NCBI GenBank assembly: GCA_035649895.1
Contig: DASRIS010000088.1
Coordinates: 1-52,754, forward strand
DNA: 52,754 nt
Origin: DASSUC01 sp035649895
GTDB lineage: Bacteria > Actinomycetota > Actinomycetes > Mycobacteriales > Micromonosporaceae
Direction: 5' to 3'
A program made the translations under genes and the position numbers. Under the pieces are notes generated by a model. It did not search any database, had not been told where the DNA came from, and worked only from the letters and a program-made list of their open reading frames with translations. This document shows, piece after piece, positions 50,423 to 52,754 of the stretch (positions are counted from its first letter, which is position 1; each line of letters begins with the position of its first letter).

Positions 50423-51613
50423 TCACGCCGGTGCGGTCCACCCGGTCCGGCGCGCCCACCCGGTCATCCGTGGCCACACCTCGTCGAACCACGGCTCCTT
50501 GGCCTCGGCATACTCCGACCGGTCACGAACGCTGGCCGCCAGCTGGTGCTTCACCTCTGCGTACCCGTCCCGCTCAGCCGGGACCGCCCGCAGGTAGTCA
50601 CGCATCAGCAGCGCGTACCGCGCGGCGGGCGAGCCGGCGACCCGGACGTGCAGGTTGACGGCGCGGCCCGGGTCGGCGCCCACGTGCAGCCGCTTGGCCC
50701 ATGCCTGCGGGTCGGGCTCGTCCGGCTTGGGGCTGTCCTGCCACTGCCCGGGCAGCCGCGGGAAGCCGGCCTCGGCGAGCGCGTCGGCCAGCGCGTCGGC
50801 GTCGGCCAGGCTCGCCACGACCAGCTGCGCGTCGATCACGTCCTTGGCGGGCAGGCCAGGCACTGCCGTCGAGCCGATGTGGTCCACGCGCAGCCCGGCC
50901 GGCCCGGCGGCCCGCGCCACCCGCGCGCCCACCCGGGCGAACTGCGCCGGCCAGGTCGGGTCGTACGGCACCACCGCAAGCTCGCCCGGTGGGTCACGCC
51001 GGCGCAGCCGTACGTTCTCCTCGTAGCGGACCAGCCGGCCGGTCCACAGTGCACGCACCTGGCCGGCCAGCTCCGCCAGCGGGCCGTAGTTGGTCAGCAC
51101 CACGTCCGCGGCCTCGGCCCGCTGCAGGTCGCTGGCCTGGGCACGGATCCGGGCCATGGCCTCGGCCGTGCCCATACCACGGCCCCGCGCCAGCCACTCC
51201 ACCCGCATCCGCTCGACCGCCTGCACGACGACCACCAGGTGGTACGCGGGCCCGAGCCCCGCCTCGACGAGCAGCGGCACGTCGTTGACGACGACCGCGT
51301 CGGCCGGTGCGGCCAGCGTCAGCTCCTCGGCCCGGGCCCGCACCCGCGGGTGGATGATGCCCTCCAGCCGGCGCCGGGCGGTCTCGTCACCGAAGACGAG
51401 CCGGCCGAGCGCCGGCCGGTCCAGCGAGCCGTCGGCGGTCAGCACGCCGGCCCCGAAGACCGAGACCACCTCCGCCAGCCCATCCGTACCCGGGGCGACC
51501 ACCTCGCGCGCCAGGCGGTCGGAGTCGATGACCACGGCGCCCAGCTCGGCGAAGCGGGCGGCCGCCTCGCTCTTGCCGGAGCCGATGCCACCGGTGAGTC
51601 CGACTCGAAGCAT
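50423..51613 (-). CDS. coaE: Dephospho-CoA kinase fused to a GrpB (UPF0157) domain
   Basis: The 396-aa product has two parts. Residues 1-200 are dephospho-CoA kinase: P-loop 'VGLTGGIGSGKSEAAARFAELG', 'VIDSDRLAREVV', 'HPRVRARAEEL', 'VVVNDVPLLVEAGL'. This is the last step of coenzyme A synthesis. Residues about 215-390 are a GrpB/UPF0157 nucleotidyltransferase-like domain ('VPYDPTWPAQFARVGARV', 'VDHIGSTAVPGLPAKDVIDAQL', 'NLHVRVAGSPAARYALLMRDYLRA'). The same fusion is known in mycobacteria and other actinobacteria. ATG 51613 is used; the upstream frame to 51724 has no family match. Confidence 0.95.
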   Translation of the reverse strand: MLRVGLTGGIGSGKSEAAARFAELGAVVIDSDRLAREVVAPGTDGLAEVVSVFGAGVLTADGSLDRPALGRLVFGDETARRRLEGIIHPRVRARAEELTLAAPADAVVVNDVPLLVEAGLGPAYHLVVVVQAVERMRVEWLARGRGMGTAEAMARIRAQASDLQRAEAADVVLTNYGPLAELAGQVRALWTGRLVRYEENVRLRRRDPPGELAVVPYDPTWPAQFARVGARVARAAGPAGLRVDHIGSTAVPGLPAKDVIDAQLVVASLADADALADALAEAGFPRLPGQWQDSPKPDEPDPQAWAKRLHVGADPGRAVNLHVRVAGSPAARYALLMRDYLRAVPAERDGYAEVKHQLAASVRDRSEYAEAKEPWFDEVWPRMTGWARRTGWTAPA

Positions 51614-51734
51614 CACGACAGTCAACCGCACGCCAGCCGGCGCGCCCAGACGGCGCGCCGGCCACCAAGATCGGCGGGTGCCCAGGGCGCCTTTCCCCAG
51701 GCGGCTCACGGCAGCGCGAGGCACGGCTCACGGC

Positions 51735-51771
51735 AGGAGGCCCCGGTGCGCTGCGCGTACCGGGGCCTCCT
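51735..51771 (-). terminator. Hairpin terminator of rpsA
   Basis: A perfect 13-bp inverted repeat (AGGAGGCCCCGGT at 51735-51747 against 51759-51771) with an 11-nt loop lies 13 bp past the rpsA stop. It has no U-tract. Its place and stability suit an rpsA terminator. Confidence 0.8.
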
Positions 51772-51784
51772 GGCTGTCCTGGTG

Positions 51785-52754
51785 CTACTTGTTGCCGGCG
51801 AGCTTCTCCCGCAGTGCGGCGAGCGCCTCGTCCGTGGCGAGCGTGCCCGACGGCTCCTCCGCCCGCGGGGCGGCCGGTGCCGCCGAGGCTCCTCCGCCCG
51901 AGGCACCGCCGCCGCCGGCCCCCGGCTCGGCCGCCGCGTCCGCCGCGCGGGCCGTCTGGACCTGCTTGGTGTGCGCCTCCCAGCGGGTGCGGGCCTCGGC
52001 GTACTGCCGCTCCCACTCCTCGCGCTGCTTGTCGAAGCCCTCGAGCCACTCACCGGTCTCCGAGTCGAAGCCCTCGGGGTAGATGTAGTTGCCCTCGGTG
52101 TCGTACGTCGCCGCCATGCCGTACAGCGTCGTGTCGAAGTGCTCCTCGCCCTCGACAAAGCCCTCGTTGGCCTGCTTGAGCGAGAGCGAGATCCGCCGCC
52201 GTTCCAGGTCGATGTCGATGACCTTGACCATGACCTCGGAGCCGACCTGTACCACCTGCTCCGGGATCTCCACGTGCCGCTCGGCCAGCTCGGAGATGTG
52301 CACCAGGCCCTCGATGCCGTCGTCGACCCGCACGAACGCGCCGAACGGCACCAGCTTGGTGACCTTGCCCGGCACGATCTGCTGGATCGCGTGGGTACGG
52401 GCGAACTGCCGCCACGGGTCTTCCTGGGTCGCCTTCAGCGACAGCGAGACCCGCTCCCGGTTGAGATCGACGTCGAACACCTCGACCTCGACCTCCTGGC
52501 CCACCTCGACCACCTCGGACGGGTGGTCAATGTGCTTCCAGGACAGCTCCGAGACGTGCACCAGACCGTCCACGCCGCCCAGGTCGACGAACGCGCCGAA
52601 GTTGACGATCGAGGACACGACGCCCTTGCGGACCTGGCCCTTCTGCAGCTTGTGCAGGAACTCGGTGCGCACCTCGGACTGGGTCTGCTCGAGCCACGCC
52701 CGCCGGGACAGCACCACGTTGTTGCGGTTCTTGTCCAGCTCGATGATCTTCGCC
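51785..52754 (-). CDS. rpsA: 30S ribosomal protein S1, C-terminal part (5' end outside window)
   Basis: The frame is open to the window edge (about 323 codons). It holds the end of one S1 (OB-fold) domain, 'AKIIELDKNRNNVVLSRRAWLE', and two full S1 domains: 'KGQVRKGVVSSIVNFGAFVDLGGVDGLVHVSELSW' and 'PGKVTKLVPFGAFVRVDDGIEGLVHISELAERH'. A 120-residue low-complexity tail follows, rich in Ala/Gly/Glu/Gln. The tail is typical of actinobacterial S1. It binds mRNA on the 30S subunit. Confidence 0.97.
   Translation of the reverse strand, partial: AKIIELDKNRNNVVLSRRAWLEQTQSEVRTEFLHKLQKGQVRKGVVSSIVNFGAFVDLGGVDGLVHVSELSWKHIDHPSEVVEVGQEVEVEVFDVDLNRERVSLSLKATQEDPWRQFARTHAIQQIVPGKVTKLVPFGAFVRVDDGIEGLVHISELAERHVEIPEQVVQVGSEVMVKVIDIDLERRRISLSLKQANEGFVEGEEHFDTTLYGMAATYDTEGNYIYPEGFDSETGEWLEGFDKQREEWERQYAEARTRWEAHTKQVQTARAADAAAEPGAGGGGASGGGASAAPAAPRAEEPSGTLATDEALAALREKLAGNK

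Noticed and set aside
1..52754. CRISPR arrays, tRNA or rRNA genes
   Set aside because: No regularly spaced repeats of CRISPR length, no tRNA cloverleaf pattern and no rRNA signature were seen on reading the window.

Overview
The window is very GC-rich actinobacterial chromosome. Codon use, the F420-dependent and EACC1-type families, and the rpsA / coaE-GrpB / uvrB order point to Micromonosporaceae (Micromonospora, Actinoplanes or a relative). That assignment is inference from gene content; no rRNA or marker comparison was possible.

Region 1 (1-13 kb) mixes exported and accessory genes: the tail of a secreted protein with a P/Homo B domain, a secreted GH18-like protein, a VOC protein and half of a malic enzyme. 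It also holds a minus-strand pair (880-aa ESX-context protein and a lipoprotein) divergent from a small ESX-like protein, a macro-domain hydrolase, an orphan lanthipeptide-dehydratase-like protein preceded by a coupled 24-codon ORF, a general-stress membrane protein, Mug glycosylase and a CocE/NonD hydrolase.

Region 2 (13-21 kb) is accessory DNA: a BrnT/BrnA-like toxin-antitoxin pair with a leaderless-type promoter, a decayed pullulanase/alpha-amylase gene, a two-gene conflict module (EACC1 plus a membrane-anchored caspase-like protease with an EF-hand loop), an IS4-type transposase remnant split by a 103-bp inverted-repeat element, and a chimeric serine-recombinase fragment.

Region 3 (21-37 kb) holds small enzymes and unknowns (phosphatase, epimerase, methyltransferases, PPOX, LLM and VOC proteins, a reductase) among many genes that have lost internal or terminal segments: alpha/beta hydrolase, PPOX, ArsR, VOC, SigE-type sigma, its membrane partner, HD-domain protein and MmcQ/YjbR protein. 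The density of deletion scars is the most unusual large-scale property of the window.

Region 4 (37-52.7 kb) looks intact and core-like: typA with a strong hairpin, a PhoX-type protein, a class A beta-lactamase-like hydrolase, a tyrosine phosphatase, a lipoprotein, a murein-peptide recycling pair (enolase-superfamily epimerase plus NlpC/P60), a TerC exporter under a yybP-ykoY (Mn2+) riboswitch, a tandem GNAT, uvrB, coaE-GrpB and the 3' part of rpsA.

The best candidates for new biology are the EACC1-caspase module, the orphan LanB/PEARL-like protein with its coupled mini-ORF, and the divergent ESX-like locus. Stretches without a supported gene are described as separate entries.
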